From: CAYHHI01 sp964356335
Lineage (GTDB): Bacteria; Arandabacterota; Arandabacteria; Arandabacterales; Arandabacteraceae
Length of the DNA: 64,000 nucleotides
Reading direction: 5' to 3'
NCBI GenBank assembly: GCA_964356335.1
Contig: CAYHHI010000012.1
Location: 8,142 to 72,141, forward strand
Below, one piece after another: positions 7,859-17,065 of this stretch (the stretch's first letter is position 1; each line of letters begins with the position of its first letter). The translations under genes and the position numbers were made by a program. The notes under the pieces were generated by a model, which did no database searches, had not been told where the DNA came from, and saw nothing but the letters and a program-made list of their open reading frames with translations.

Positions 7859-9013
7859 TCAAGATGGCGGCACATCAATGCCCTTTCTACTTAGAATAGA
7901 CGTGTAAGCCTGCTCCAAAGTTTCAAGAACCTTATGTGCAGAGTAGCGTGCGATGGCTTTCCCCTTGGCCTTCTGGCCCAAGGCAGCCATCTTCTCGGGG
8001 TCATTGATCAGATTGACAATGGCTTCAGCAAAAGATTGTACGCTGCGAGGTTCGACCAGTATCCCGTCTTCATTATCACTCAAGGCTTCGGGAATCCCGC
8101 CCACAGAGGTCGAGACTATGGGCTTTGCAGCCATCATTGCCTCGATCAGCGATACGGGCAGCCCCTCGCGCCGGGACGTGATCATATAAAGATCCATCGC
8201 AGCCAGGAGCTCGGGGATGTCGGTTCTTGCCCCGAGGAAGACCACCTTGTCTGTGAGACCAAGCGAGTCGCGCATCTCGACCAGCTCCTCGCGGAGCGGC
8301 CCCTCTCCCACCAGGATGAATCTCACGTCAGGGCGTTTCTCGCAGACCTCCTTTGCGATTTGGAGAAGAAAGTCATATGATTTGGCTGCGACCAGCCTGC
8401 CTACTGTCCCGACAAGCAAAGATTTCTCGAAACCGATCTCCCTCCTTTTCGCGTCCCGCGCAACCTTGTTCACTTCGAACCTGGCCGGTTCGACGGCGTT
8501 ACCGATCACTACGATCTTCGATGCCGGCGTGTGCTCGTCTCTTAGCCTCAATCTCCTGATGTCTTCGGAGACCGCTATGCGCAGATCGGTGCCGTGTATG
8601 GCGAGCCGCTCAAACCATCTGTGATACCACTTCTTCCAGACGGTCTTGCCGTGCTCATGGGTTACTATGACGGGGACTCCTGCCAGCCATCCTGCAATCC
8701 GCCCGACCACACCGGACTCATAAAGATGGGTGTGGAGAACCCTGACCTTTCTTTCCTTCAGAAACCTCCGGAGCCTCAGGATGGTCAAGATTGCATGCCG
8801 GCGGCGGTAACCCATATCCCAGACGGGAATTCCCAAGCGTTCAATCTCACGGGCGAGCTCCCCCTTGGCGACGAGGCAGCAGATGCCATAGCGGAACCTG
8901 CTCTTGGCCATCGAGGGAGCAAGGTAATAGAGGTTCCGCTCGGCGCCTCCTTGAGCGAGGCTGCCTATCACGTGGAGTACGTCAATCTCTTTTTGAGGAG
9001 CCATCGTGGGCAC
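7859..9013 (-). CDS. GT4-family glycosyltransferase
   Basis: A 384-aa GT-B enzyme. The N-terminal domain starts VLHVIGSLAQGGAERN, the glycine-rich acceptor side of GT4 enzymes. The C-terminal domain has VGTVGRLVAAKSYDFLL, the LVGEGPLREEL strand-turn and the donor-binding SRREGLPVSLIEAMMAAKPIV with the conserved E-x7-E. It probably adds a sugar from an NDP-sugar to a surface glycan. The GTG at 9013 directly follows the LeuS stop; an ATG at 9004 is an alternative. It is related to the GT4 at 59852 (shared EHG-x3-WK-x-WY and NAVE segments). Confidence 0.9.
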   Translation of the reverse strand: MPTMAPQKEIDVLHVIGSLAQGGAERNLYYLAPSMAKSRFRYGICCLVAKGELAREIERLGIPVWDMGYRRRHAILTILRLRRFLKERKVRVLHTHLYESGVVGRIAGWLAGVPVIVTHEHGKTVWKKWYHRWFERLAIHGTDLRIAVSEDIRRLRLRDEHTPASKIVVIGNAVEPARFEVNKVARDAKRREIGFEKSLLVGTVGRLVAAKSYDFLLQIAKEVCEKRPDVRFILVGEGPLREELVEMRDSLGLTDKVVFLGARTDIPELLAAMDLYMITSRREGLPVSLIEAMMAAKPIVSTSVGGIPEALSDNEDGILVEPRSVQSFAEAIVNLINDPEKMAALGQKAKGKAIARYSAHKVLETLEQAYTSILSRKGIDVPPS

Positions 9014-11497
9014 TCATGAGGCAACAAGATTCAGGATCTTGTCTCTTACATAAAAGGCTTTGCTGACTGACTTGTCCTTAAGCCACTTGCTGACTGATGG
9101 ATGACTCTTGGCAATACTCTCGACAGATTCCTGGCTCGAGCCTGCCGGAACTTCTATGCTGGCGCGGACCTTGCCGTTGACCTGGACAACCACAGTCACT
9201 ACATCAGTCCGCAGGATGCCTTCATCATGCGCCGGAAATGGCAGGTCGAAGACGCTTCCGTCATGACCCAGCATGCCCCACATCTCTTCGCACACGTGGG
9301 GGATCATGGGAGCCAGCATCTGCGACGCCGCATCCGCGGCAAACCTCAGGACACGCTGGGTCGACTGACCAGGCTCGGTTTCCATGCCCTCAGGCAGGCG
9401 CGCATACATCTCGTTGACAAGTTCCATCACGGCACTTATGGCCGTGTTGAAATGGAATCTCAGGCCGACATCCTCTTTGACTTTCTTTATCGCCCAGTGG
9501 GACTTCCTGAGCAGCGCCAGATCATCCTCGGACAGAGACCTCGCATCTATGGGTTGGGAAGCCCCCCCAAACCGGGAAATGGCGTCCACAATACGCCACA
9601 GCCTTGTGATGAACCGGAATGAACCTTCCACTCCCCTGTTGATCCATTCGACATCCTTCTCGGGCGGACCAAGGAACAGGGTTGAGAGTCTCACCGTATC
9701 GGTGCCGAACTTGACGATAAGCTCATCGGCCGAGACGGTATTGCCTTTGCTTTTTGACATCTTCGCGCCGTCTTTGCATATCATGCCCTGTGTGAAGAGG
9801 TTGGCGAACGGTTCGCGAACAGATATGAGTTCCATGTCAGCCAGCACCTTGGCCACAAACCGCGAGTAAAGCAAGTGAAGCACCGCATGTTCTATTCCAC
9901 CGATGTACATGTCGACGGGCAGCCAGTAGTCTGCCTCTTCCTTGCCGAAAGGTCTTGCGTCGTCATGCGGCGTGAGGTACCTCATGAAATACCATGTCGA
10001 ATCAACGAAAGTATCCATGGTATCGGTCTCGCGTCGTGCAGGTCCGCCGCAGGTGGGACACTGTGTCTCCACGAATTCCTTGACATATGTGAGCGGCGAC
10101 TCCCCGGTCGGCTTAAACTTCTCGACGGGAGGAAGAATGACGGGCAGTTCGTTCTCAGGCACGGACACCACACCGCACTTCTCACAATATACAATCGGAA
10201 TGGGAACACCCCAGTATCGCTGCCTGGATATCAGCCAGTCCCGCAACCGGTAGCGAACGCAGCGCTTTCCGACCCCCTTGGCTTCCATATAGTCAGCGAT
10301 CTTTTCCATGGCGAGCACATTGGGGAGCCCATCGAAGGGACCCGAGTTTACCTGAATGCCTTCCTCGATATGGGCCATTTCGAGACCCGCTGAATCCTTG
10401 AGAATGCCGTCAGGCGATATCACAAGCCTCATAGCGAGTCCGTATTTCTTGGCGAATTCGAAATCCCTCTGGTCATGGGCAGGCACGGCCATTATGGCGC
10501 CTGTGCCGTATTCGCCGACCACATAGTCCGCGATCCAGAGCGGTATCCGCTCGTTGTTGACTGGGTTTATGATATACTTGCCTGTGAAGACGCCGTTCTT
10601 CTCGACTTCATCGAATTTCCGCAGCACGGTCTTGGCTTTACAAGCCTTCACAAACTCCATCGCCTTGTCCTTGAGAGGACTGCCTTGGAGGATCGATTCA
10701 ATCTCAGGGTGATCCGGGGACAGGACCGCATATGTGGCGCCGAAGATGGTGTCCTGCCTCGTGGTGAAACACGGTAGGAGCCTCCCGTCGTCCAGGTGAA
10801 AATGGATGTCGACTCCCTCGCTCCTGCCGATCCAGTTGCGCTGCATGGTTGTAACACGCTCCGGCCAGCCGGTGAGAGTGTCAAGATCGTTCAAGAGTTC
10901 TTCCGCGTAGGCGGTAATCTTGAAGAACCACTGCTCCAGCCGCGTTGTCCCCACGGGCGAATCGCATCGCTCGCAGAGACCTCCGACCACCTGCTCGTTG
11001 GCAAGCACCGTCTGACATTGCGGGCACCAATTGGAGGAAGCCTGCTTCCTGTAGGCCAGACCTCGCTTGTACATCCATATGAAGATCATCTGCGTCCACT
11101 TGTAATAGGCTGGGTCACATGTCTTGACTTCCCTTGCCCATTCGAAGGCGATTCCCCAGGCCTTGAGCTGCTCCCTCATGCTGTTTATGTTGCTTTCGGT
11201 CCAATCGCGCGGATTTATGTTTCTCTCGATGGCCGCGTTTTCCGCGGGAAGTCCGAAGGCATCCCAACCGATGGGGAACATCACGTTGTAGCCTTCCTTC
11301 ACTTTCCAGCGCATCAGGGAATCGCCTAGGATGTAATTCCTGCCATGACCGACGTGAAGCTCGCCCGAGGGGTAAGGAAACATGACGAGGCAATAGTACT
11401 TGGGTTTGGCCTTGGAGGGGTGTGCACCGAAGGTGCGCCTGGCCTCCCAGTATGCCTGGCGTTTCGGCTCGATTTCCTTGAAGTTGTAAGTTCGCAT
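9014..11497 (-). CDS. leuS: Leucyl-tRNA synthetase
   Basis: An 827-aa class I synthetase charging tRNA-Leu. The HIGH-type motif is HVGHGRNY near residue 50, and the KMSKSKGNTVS motif lies in the last third. A CXXC pair (CPQC, CERC) forms the zinc knuckle. The CP1 editing domain (TTRQDTIFGATY, VPAHDQRDFEFA) is present between them. The length is usual for bacteria. The WVDS-type lid (DTFVDSTWYF) and C-terminal VQVNGKVRASI are intact. Its stop abuts the GT4 start. It is followed upstream, after 74 bp, by trxB in the same direction. Confidence 0.98.
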   Translation of the reverse strand: MRTYNFKEIEPKRQAYWEARRTFGAHPSKAKPKYYCLVMFPYPSGELHVGHGRNYILGDSLMRWKVKEGYNVMFPIGWDAFGLPAENAAIERNINPRDWTESNINSMREQLKAWGIAFEWAREVKTCDPAYYKWTQMIFIWMYKRGLAYRKQASSNWCPQCQTVLANEQVVGGLCERCDSPVGTTRLEQWFFKITAYAEELLNDLDTLTGWPERVTTMQRNWIGRSEGVDIHFHLDDGRLLPCFTTRQDTIFGATYAVLSPDHPEIESILQGSPLKDKAMEFVKACKAKTVLRKFDEVEKNGVFTGKYIINPVNNERIPLWIADYVVGEYGTGAIMAVPAHDQRDFEFAKKYGLAMRLVISPDGILKDSAGLEMAHIEEGIQVNSGPFDGLPNVLAMEKIADYMEAKGVGKRCVRYRLRDWLISRQRYWGVPIPIVYCEKCGVVSVPENELPVILPPVEKFKPTGESPLTYVKEFVETQCPTCGGPARRETDTMDTFVDSTWYFMRYLTPHDDARPFGKEEADYWLPVDMYIGGIEHAVLHLLYSRFVAKVLADMELISVREPFANLFTQGMICKDGAKMSKSKGNTVSADELIVKFGTDTVRLSTLFLGPPEKDVEWINRGVEGSFRFITRLWRIVDAISRFGGASQPIDARSLSEDDLALLRKSHWAIKKVKEDVGLRFHFNTAISAVMELVNEMYARLPEGMETEPGQSTQRVLRFAADAASQMLAPMIPHVCEEMWGMLGHDGSVFDLPFPAHDEGILRTDVVTVVVQVNGKVRASIEVPAGSSQESVESIAKSHPSVSKWLKDKSVSKAFYVRDKILNLVAS

Positions 11498-11571
11498 CGC
11501 GTTTTCGACTCCGGTAGCAGGCTAAGGGAGCGACTTGGTTGGAGCCACTCTACATGCTCATGTGGAGGCTG

Positions 11572-12501
11572 TCAAGCCAACTTATTGGAGGCTTCGACGT
11601 AAGCGTACGCTGACATTGCCGCGATTGCGCCGTCTCCGACGGCAGTGGCAACCTGGCGAAGCGGCTTCTCCCGCACGTCGCCCGCGGCGAACACACCGGG
11701 GACTGAAGTCTCTAGCTTCTCATCGGTAACGACGAAACCTGCCTGGCTCCGCGTGAATTCGGGGCCGAGCATGGCTACGTTGGGGTCGTAGCCGACGTAG
11801 ATAAAAACGCCATCAACCGGCACGGCCTCGACCTTTCCGGCCGCCTTATCTTCAACCTGTAAAGCCCTGACCTCGCCGTCGCCCTCGATGGCTCTTACCA
11901 CTTTGCCAAGGGCGAGACCTATCTTGGGATTGGCTCGGACTTCGTCCCGGAGCACTGATGCCGCCCTGAACTCATTCCTTCTGTGAATGATTATCACTTT
12001 GCTCGCAAACTTAGCAAGAAACAGCGCCTCTTGAAGAGCCGAGTCACCACCGCCCACGACCGCGACCACCTTGCCTCGGTAGAGCGGCCCATCGCATGTC
12101 GCACAGTAAGAAACGCCTTTGCCCATGAGTGGCTCCTCGCCCGGGACGTCAAGCCTTCTCGGAGTCGAGCCAGTGGCGACGATTGCCGATTTAGGCTCGA
12201 GCACGGTCTTCCCGCCGAGGGCGGCGAGGCGCTTACCGTCGCGCCAGAGTCTTTCAATGCGGGAACTGGCAAAGACCGCCCCAAAGCGTTTTGCCTGTTC
12301 GTGCATCTTGACACCGAGCTCCATACCGGGGATGCCCTCGGGAAAGCCCGGGTAGTTGTCGATAGCCGCCGTCACGCTGGCAAGTCCGCCAGGGTAGCCC
12401 TGCTCATAGACCACGGTTCGCATGCCTGCTCGTGCAGCATAGATGCCTGCTGTGAGGCCTGCTGGGCCCGCTCCAATGATAAGGACATCAGGCTCGTGCA
12501 T
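11572..12501 (-). CDS. trxB: Thioredoxin reductase
   Basis: A 309-aa FAD/NADPH flavoenzyme that reduces thioredoxin. The FAD-binding GAGPAGLTAGIYAARAG is at the N-terminus. The redox-active CATC is in SYCATCDGPLYRG. The NADPH-binding GGGDSALQEALFLA follows, and the C-terminal FAD motif is GVFAAGDVREKPLRQ. Length and domain order are standard for the low-molecular-weight bacterial enzyme. The gene starts 6 bp after the lptE-like stop, so it is cotranscribed with it. Confidence 0.97.
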   Translation of the reverse strand: MHEPDVLIIGAGPAGLTAGIYAARAGMRTVVYEQGYPGGLASVTAAIDNYPGFPEGIPGMELGVKMHEQAKRFGAVFASSRIERLWRDGKRLAALGGKTVLEPKSAIVATGSTPRRLDVPGEEPLMGKGVSYCATCDGPLYRGKVVAVVGGGDSALQEALFLAKFASKVIIIHRRNEFRAASVLRDEVRANPKIGLALGKVVRAIEGDGEVRALQVEDKAAGKVEAVPVDGVFIYVGYDPNVAMLGPEFTRSQAGFVVTDEKLETSVPGVFAAGDVREKPLRQVATAVGDGAIAAMSAYAYVEASNKLA

Positions 12502-12507
12502 GTGGAT

Positions 12508-12999
12508 CTACCAGCCTTCGACGGTTCGCGAGACGATGTCGGCCGCAAGAGTGGCGATTGCCGCCTTGAGGGCCTCATCTTCTCCACTCACATCGGCGCT
12601 TTCCTTGTATGATTTCCAGGCGCGGAACTCGTCTTCCTTCCAGAGGACCTTGCCTTCCCGCAGATCCTCGAACTCGATGGAGACGACGATCTGGATCTTG
12701 AATTCATCCACTGTCTGAGCCCGGTCGAAAGTGAGGGGACCCTTCTCGTACTTGACGATCACGCCACGGAGCATGGCATCGGCTTCGCGTTCCGACACAA
12801 CGGAGAGTCTCCCGTCATTGACGAAGGCATCGGTGACAGTGGTCGTAAGGATCTGCTCAATACCGTAACGTGTGGTTTCGTTCTCGAATGTGGGGATACA
12901 GACCTTCTTTATATGGGCAGGAAGAAGCGCGCGACCAGAATAGCCGCACGAGGAGGCAATGAGAAGGAGAATCAACAAAGCATATTTAAGTTGCCGCAT
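12508..12999 (-). CDS. lptE: LptE-like LPS-assembly lipoprotein
   Basis: A 163-aa lipoprotein. The signal sequence LLILLLIASSC ends in a lipobox with Cys about residue 18. It is followed by GYSGRALLPAHIKKVCIPTFENET, the pattern of the LptE family (DUF4136/LptE-like) found outside Proteobacteria. LptE plugs the LptD barrel that places LPS in the outer membrane. The ATG at 12999 is preceded by AGGGAAGG. A GTG at 13014 would overlap the upstream regulator by 29 bp, whereas 12999 overlaps by 14 bp. It lies between the response regulator and trxB. Confidence 0.7.
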   Translation of the reverse strand: MRQLKYALLILLLIASSCGYSGRALLPAHIKKVCIPTFENETTRYGIEQILTTTVTDAFVNDGRLSVVSEREADAMLRGVIVKYEKGPLTFDRAQTVDEFKIQIVVSIEFEDLREGKVLWKEDEFRAWKSYKESADVSGEDEALKAAIATLAADIVSRTVEGW

Positions 13000-14407
13000 C
13001 GCCTTCCCTGGCACAGACCTCCAGATCCAGGGTCTTCATCTTGTAGCGCAGCTTGTCCCGCTTGATCCCGAGCAATCTTGCTGCTTCACTCTGGTTGTAG
13101 CCGGCCTGCCTAAGCGCCTTATCTATCAACTCCCTCTCAATATTGCAGATCATGCCATCAAAATCAATACCGTTTTCGGCGATGCGACTCGAGAGCGTCT
13201 CTTCGAGGGTCCGCATCATTTGATTGCGGCTTCCCCCGGCCATTTCCCCAAAGGAGAGATGCTCGGCCTCTATCGTGTCTCCGTCAAAGAGAAGCACCGC
13301 TCGCTCGATCACGTTCTTGAGCTCCCTCACATTGCCCGGCCACGGGTACTCATGCATTGCCCTGAGGGCCTTGTCCGAGAAGCCCTTAAACTCCTTTGAG
13401 AATGCTATGTTGTACTGATTGAGAAAGTGTTTCGCAAGGAGTTCGATGTCCTCCCGCCTTTCCCGCAGAGGCGGGGCTCTTAGAGGCACCACCTTCAGCC
13501 GGTAGTACAGATCTTCTCTGAAGGTTCCTGCCTTCACGGACTGGACAAGATCCCTGTTGGTCGCCGAAATGATCCTCAGACTCACCTTTATGTCCTGGGT
13601 TCCACCGACGCGCTTGAAGGTCATGCGCTCTATCACCCTGAGAAGTTTGACCTGGATAGTGAGGCTCATCTCTCCCACTTCATCGAGGAAGATCGTGCCT
13701 CTGTCGGCAAGCTCAAGAAGCCCGCGCTTCTGCACCTTGGCGTCGGTGAAGGCACCCTTCTCATGGCCGAAGAGCTCACTCTCGAGCAGTTGTTCAGGCA
13801 GCGAGCCGCAGTTTATTTCCATGAAGGGCTCGTCTTTCCGGGAGCTCAGCATGTGAATCATATTGGCAACGAGTTCCTTGCCCGTTCCACTCTCCCCTTC
13901 GACAAGAACCGTTGTAGTGTTGCTCTTGGCCAGGGTTTCGACCACTTTCATGAGATCCTGCATGACCTCGCTTCGGCCAACCACGAAGTCGAAATCAAAG
14001 CGGAGCAGACGCTGTTTCCTGAGATGAGCGAGTTCGAGCCACAGCTTCTGCGATTCGAGCGCCCTGTTCAAGGTGAGTATCACGCGGTCAATGTCAACGG
14101 GCTTGGTGATGTAATCGAACGCACCCGTCTTTATGGCCTTGACTGCCGATGAGATCTCGCCATAAGCGGTTATCATGATAACGGGAGTCTGCCTGTCGAT
14201 CTGCTTGATTTTCTCAAGAAGCTCCATCCCGTTCATGCCCGGCAGCTTGAGATCCAGTATGGCGGCATCGGGATGGTCGGAGGACAGGAATTCCATCGCG
14301 TGCTCGCCTGAGGAGGCCTGAAATACCTCATGACCTTCATCCTCGAGGGCCTTCGAGAGAAAGTGTCTTATCGTTTCCTGATCGTCAACTACAAGCACTC
14401 TGGCCAT
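12986..14407 (-). CDS. NtrC-family sigma-54-dependent response regulator
   Basis: A 473-aa activator. The receiver domain (VLVVDDQE, phosphoacceptor Asp52 in ILDLKLPGMNG, TKP switch) occupies residues 1-120. The AAA+ domain has Walker A GESGTGKE, the sigma-54 contact loop as GAFTDA instead of the canonical GAFTGA, Walker B GTIFLDEVGEM and the R-finger region. A Fis-type HTH ends the protein (NQSEAARLLGIKRDKLRYK). The start at 14407 has GAGGAA 7 nt upstream. A 33-residue longer frame would run back into the kinase gene and is not supported. It is paired with the kinase 13 bp upstream. Target promoters were not found. Confidence 0.95.
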   Translation of the reverse strand: MARVLVVDDQETIRHFLSKALEDEGHEVFQASSGEHAMEFLSSDHPDAAILDLKLPGMNGMELLEKIKQIDRQTPVIMITAYGEISSAVKAIKTGAFDYITKPVDIDRVILTLNRALESQKLWLELAHLRKQRLLRFDFDFVVGRSEVMQDLMKVVETLAKSNTTTVLVEGESGTGKELVANMIHMLSSRKDEPFMEINCGSLPEQLLESELFGHEKGAFTDAKVQKRGLLELADRGTIFLDEVGEMSLTIQVKLLRVIERMTFKRVGGTQDIKVSLRIISATNRDLVQSVKAGTFREDLYYRLKVVPLRAPPLRERREDIELLAKHFLNQYNIAFSKEFKGFSDKALRAMHEYPWPGNVRELKNVIERAVLLFDGDTIEAEHLSFGEMAGGSRNQMMRTLEETLSSRIAENGIDFDGMICNIERELIDKALRQAGYNQSEAARLLGIKRDKLRYKMKTLDLEVCAREGDAAT

Positions 14408-14420
14408 ATGCGCTTCCTCT

Positions 14421-15986
14421 TCACTTGCCAGCCGGGAGTCCGACCGTGAAGCTCGCTCCCCCTTCAAGCGGTGACTCGACGCGGATCTTACCTCCGTGCT
14501 CCTCAACTATGGCCTGGCTTATGCACAACCCCAGGCCTGTGCCTCCCTTCTTTGTGCTGTAGAAGGGTTCAAAGATCCTGGTCTTATCGCGATCGGAGAC
14601 GCCTGGTCCGCTATCCTTGATATTCACCGAGATGTGTCCATCGGCGAGGTGCGTCGATATGTCAATCTTGCCATTCTCGGGGCTGGCCTCAATCGCATTC
14701 TTGATGATATTGATAAGGACCTGCTGGAGCCTCTCAGGATCAGCATCGAACGCCGGGATATCTTGCTGGAGTTTCTGCTCGACGCGAAGCCTCTTTCTCA
14801 CGATGTCTTCGCTCACGCAGAAGAGGCTTTTTGTTATGACCTCATTTATCGAGGTCTTCCGGAGAACCAGCTGTGGCGGTCTGGCTATCTTGTAGAGATC
14901 GTCCACGATCCTGTTGAGTCTTGCAATCTCAGCGAGTATGAAGTCCACAGTATCAGCCTCGGTAATCCCGGGTTGCAGGCGCTTGGCCAGGTACTGGACG
15001 CCTGCGGCGATACCCGTGAGAGGATTCTTTATCTCATGAGCTATGCTTGACGTGAACCTGCCCAGGAGCTTAAGCCATTCCTTGCGAAAATCACCCTCTT
15101 GCGCCCCGCCATGGCCTTTCAAGATCAAGAGATAGGACGGCCCGGCCTCCGATGTCGTCAGAGGATAGGCGATCGCCCTCAACCCATCGGGTTCGCAAGA
15201 AGTCAGTTCCAGCGGTGCACCGGCTGTCTCCAGGCTGCCCTCAAGCGCAAGAATCTTTCGTTGGATATCGGACAGGCTCTCCGGGCTTGCCACCCTTAAG
15301 TCCTCTCTGGTTCTGTGCGTCAGGTTCCCTTTGCTGTCAGCGATGCAGAGTGAATAGCCCTCATCGCCAAGGAATTGGCTCAACAACTTGAGGATTTCTT
15401 GGTCGCGTGCTGCATCAGGTGGTGCCTCGGCATGGCTGAGAAGGCTCGCCGCGAGGCAGGCCTTGAGTTCGAGCACGTGGTCAGCCTCGTGTTTTGTGGT
15501 ATCGGCCGCAAGGACGAAGGTTACGTTGCCCTGTATGGCATGAGACAACTCAGGCGAGCTCATCGGGCGCGGCAAGGCCGCTGTCGGCATGAAGAAGAAC
15601 GAGACCGCCGAATCCATTGGGATGACGTCGCACCAGTTGCCGTCACTTGGGAAGACCTCGCCCGTGGCAAAGATCTTTGCCCGCCCCCCCTGGGCCGTTC
15701 CCTTGATTATGAGTTTCGAGAGCGTGCCGCCTTCTCCCATCAAGGGCATTGTGAGATTGGACGTGACGCCGCACCTGCCGGCCACAGTTATCTCGGCAGA
15801 TTTGCCGCCGCTCGCGACCTCGATAAATGCCAGCAATTCGAGGTGCAGGTATGCGGCAAGCCAGACAGGGTATGAATCGTCATCCTGCTCTCGACGTGGT
15901 TCCACATCCAGCAGGAGCGCTGAGGCCCCATCCGGATTCCGTCTTCGGTTCTCGAAGGATCTTATGAAACCCTTGATGCCGGGCAT
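14421..15986 (-). CDS. NtrB-like cytoplasmic sensor histidine kinase
   Basis: A 521-aa kinase with no membrane segment. The N-terminal 300 residues are a PAS/GAF-like sensory region of unknown ligand, with a hydrophobic block SFFFMPTAAL. The HisKA domain carries His317 in SSIAHEIKNPLTG. The HATPase domain shows the N box INIIKNAIEASP, the G1 box DSGPGVSD and the G2 box GGTGLGL. It phosphorylates the downstream NtrC-type regulator. Its stop is 13 bp from the regulator start. The stimulus cannot be inferred. The neighbouring envelope genes hint at a cell-surface or polysaccharide signal, but that is weak. Confidence 0.92.
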   Translation of the reverse strand: MPGIKGFIRSFENRRRNPDGASALLLDVEPRREQDDDSYPVWLAAYLHLELLAFIEVASGGKSAEITVAGRCGVTSNLTMPLMGEGGTLSKLIIKGTAQGGRAKIFATGEVFPSDGNWCDVIPMDSAVSFFFMPTAALPRPMSSPELSHAIQGNVTFVLAADTTKHEADHVLELKACLAASLLSHAEAPPDAARDQEILKLLSQFLGDEGYSLCIADSKGNLTHRTREDLRVASPESLSDIQRKILALEGSLETAGAPLELTSCEPDGLRAIAYPLTTSEAGPSYLLILKGHGGAQEGDFRKEWLKLLGRFTSSIAHEIKNPLTGIAAGVQYLAKRLQPGITEADTVDFILAEIARLNRIVDDLYKIARPPQLVLRKTSINEVITKSLFCVSEDIVRKRLRVEQKLQQDIPAFDADPERLQQVLINIIKNAIEASPENGKIDISTHLADGHISVNIKDSGPGVSDRDKTRIFEPFYSTKKGGTGLGLCISQAIVEEHGGKIRVESPLEGGASFTVGLPAGK

Positions 15987-16083
15987 TGGGCGTACATTAC
16001 CTCCTCAGGGCGTCGCCAAAGGATGCATCGAGCCTCCATATACTTCGGCTCGAAAAGGGAATGGCTTTAGGGGGCTAATGTCT

Positions 16084-17025
16084 TCATTGAGCGGGGGTTT
16101 GGCGGAACCACTCGACGGTGGCCTTCAGGCCCTCGTCGAAGGTCACCTTGGGCCTATACCCTAGGAGTTGGGTGGCCAGGTTTATATCTCCCTGCGAATG
16201 CTCTACGTCTCCGGCTCTACGAGGAGCATAGGTTGCACCTACGTTGGACCGGGTGAGAACTTGCAGCCTGCTGACGAGCTCATTGAGCGTATATCTGGCG
16301 CCGCAGGCTACGTTTATCACCCGTCCGGCAGCGAGAGACGAAACGGCAGCCAGCAGGTTGGCCTGGACCGCGTTTTCTATGTAGGTGAAGTCCCTCGACT
16401 GCTCGCCATCGCCGTAGATCACAGGGCTGTCGCCCTTCAAGAGTTTGGTGATAAAAAACGGGATCACCGCAGCATAGAGCGAGTTAGGATCCTGGTGAGG
16501 ACCGAATATGTTGAAATACCTGAGACTCACCGTCGGAAGTCCATAGATCTCGTAGAAGACACGTGCGTAAAACTCTCCGGTGAGCTTCGAGATGGCATAA
16601 GGCGATAGCGGCTCGGGCTTCATGTCCTCATGCTTGGGCAGCGAGAGGTTATTACCATACGCCGATGACGATGCCGCGAAAACAAGCCTCTTCACTTTGG
16701 CTTCGCTTGCGGCCATGAGGATGTTCAAGGTGCCGTCAACATTGACAGCATTGGTTGTGACAGGATCATCGACCGATCTCACGACGGAGACAACAGCCGC
16801 GTGATGGAAGACATAATCGACCTTGCGACTGGCCTTCTTCACAGCAGTGATGTCACAGACACTGCCCTCGATGATTTCTATGTCATCCTTGATATCTGCG
16901 AGATTCGCGTGTTTGCCAGTGGAGAAATCATCGAGCACGACTACATCTTCGCCGAGAGTCACGAGCTTCCTTGCAAGGTTTGAACCTATGAAGCCGGCTC
17001 CTCCAGTTATGAGATTTCTCGTCAT
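16084..17025 (-). CDS. NAD-dependent UDP-sugar 4-epimerase (WbpP/GalE-like SDR)
   Basis: A 313-aa extended short-chain dehydrogenase. It has the Rossmann motif GGAGFIGSNLARKL at the N-terminus, the catalytic YAISK (Tyr-x3-Lys) with the preceding Ser in AASSSAYG, and the substrate loop RYFNIFGPHQDP. These suit an epimerase of UDP-GlcNAc/UDP-GalNAc or of uronate derivatives. It is 40 bp downstream of a UDP-sugar 6-dehydrogenase, the WbpA/WbpP-type pairing that makes UDP-GalNAcA for surface glycans. Exact specificity is not readable. Confidence 0.85.
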   Translation of the reverse strand: MTRNLITGGAGFIGSNLARKLVTLGEDVVVLDDFSTGKHANLADIKDDIEIIEGSVCDITAVKKASRKVDYVFHHAAVVSVVRSVDDPVTTNAVNVDGTLNILMAASEAKVKRLVFAASSSAYGNNLSLPKHEDMKPEPLSPYAISKLTGEFYARVFYEIYGLPTVSLRYFNIFGPHQDPNSLYAAVIPFFITKLLKGDSPVIYGDGEQSRDFTYIENAVQANLLAAVSSLAAGRVINVACGARYTLNELVSRLQVLTRSNVGATYAPRRAGDVEHSQGDINLATQLLGYRPKVTFDEGLKATVEWFRQTPAQ

Positions 17026-17065
17026 CTTCTGCCTCAGATCCTTCCTGTCTCAGATCCTGCAAGTG

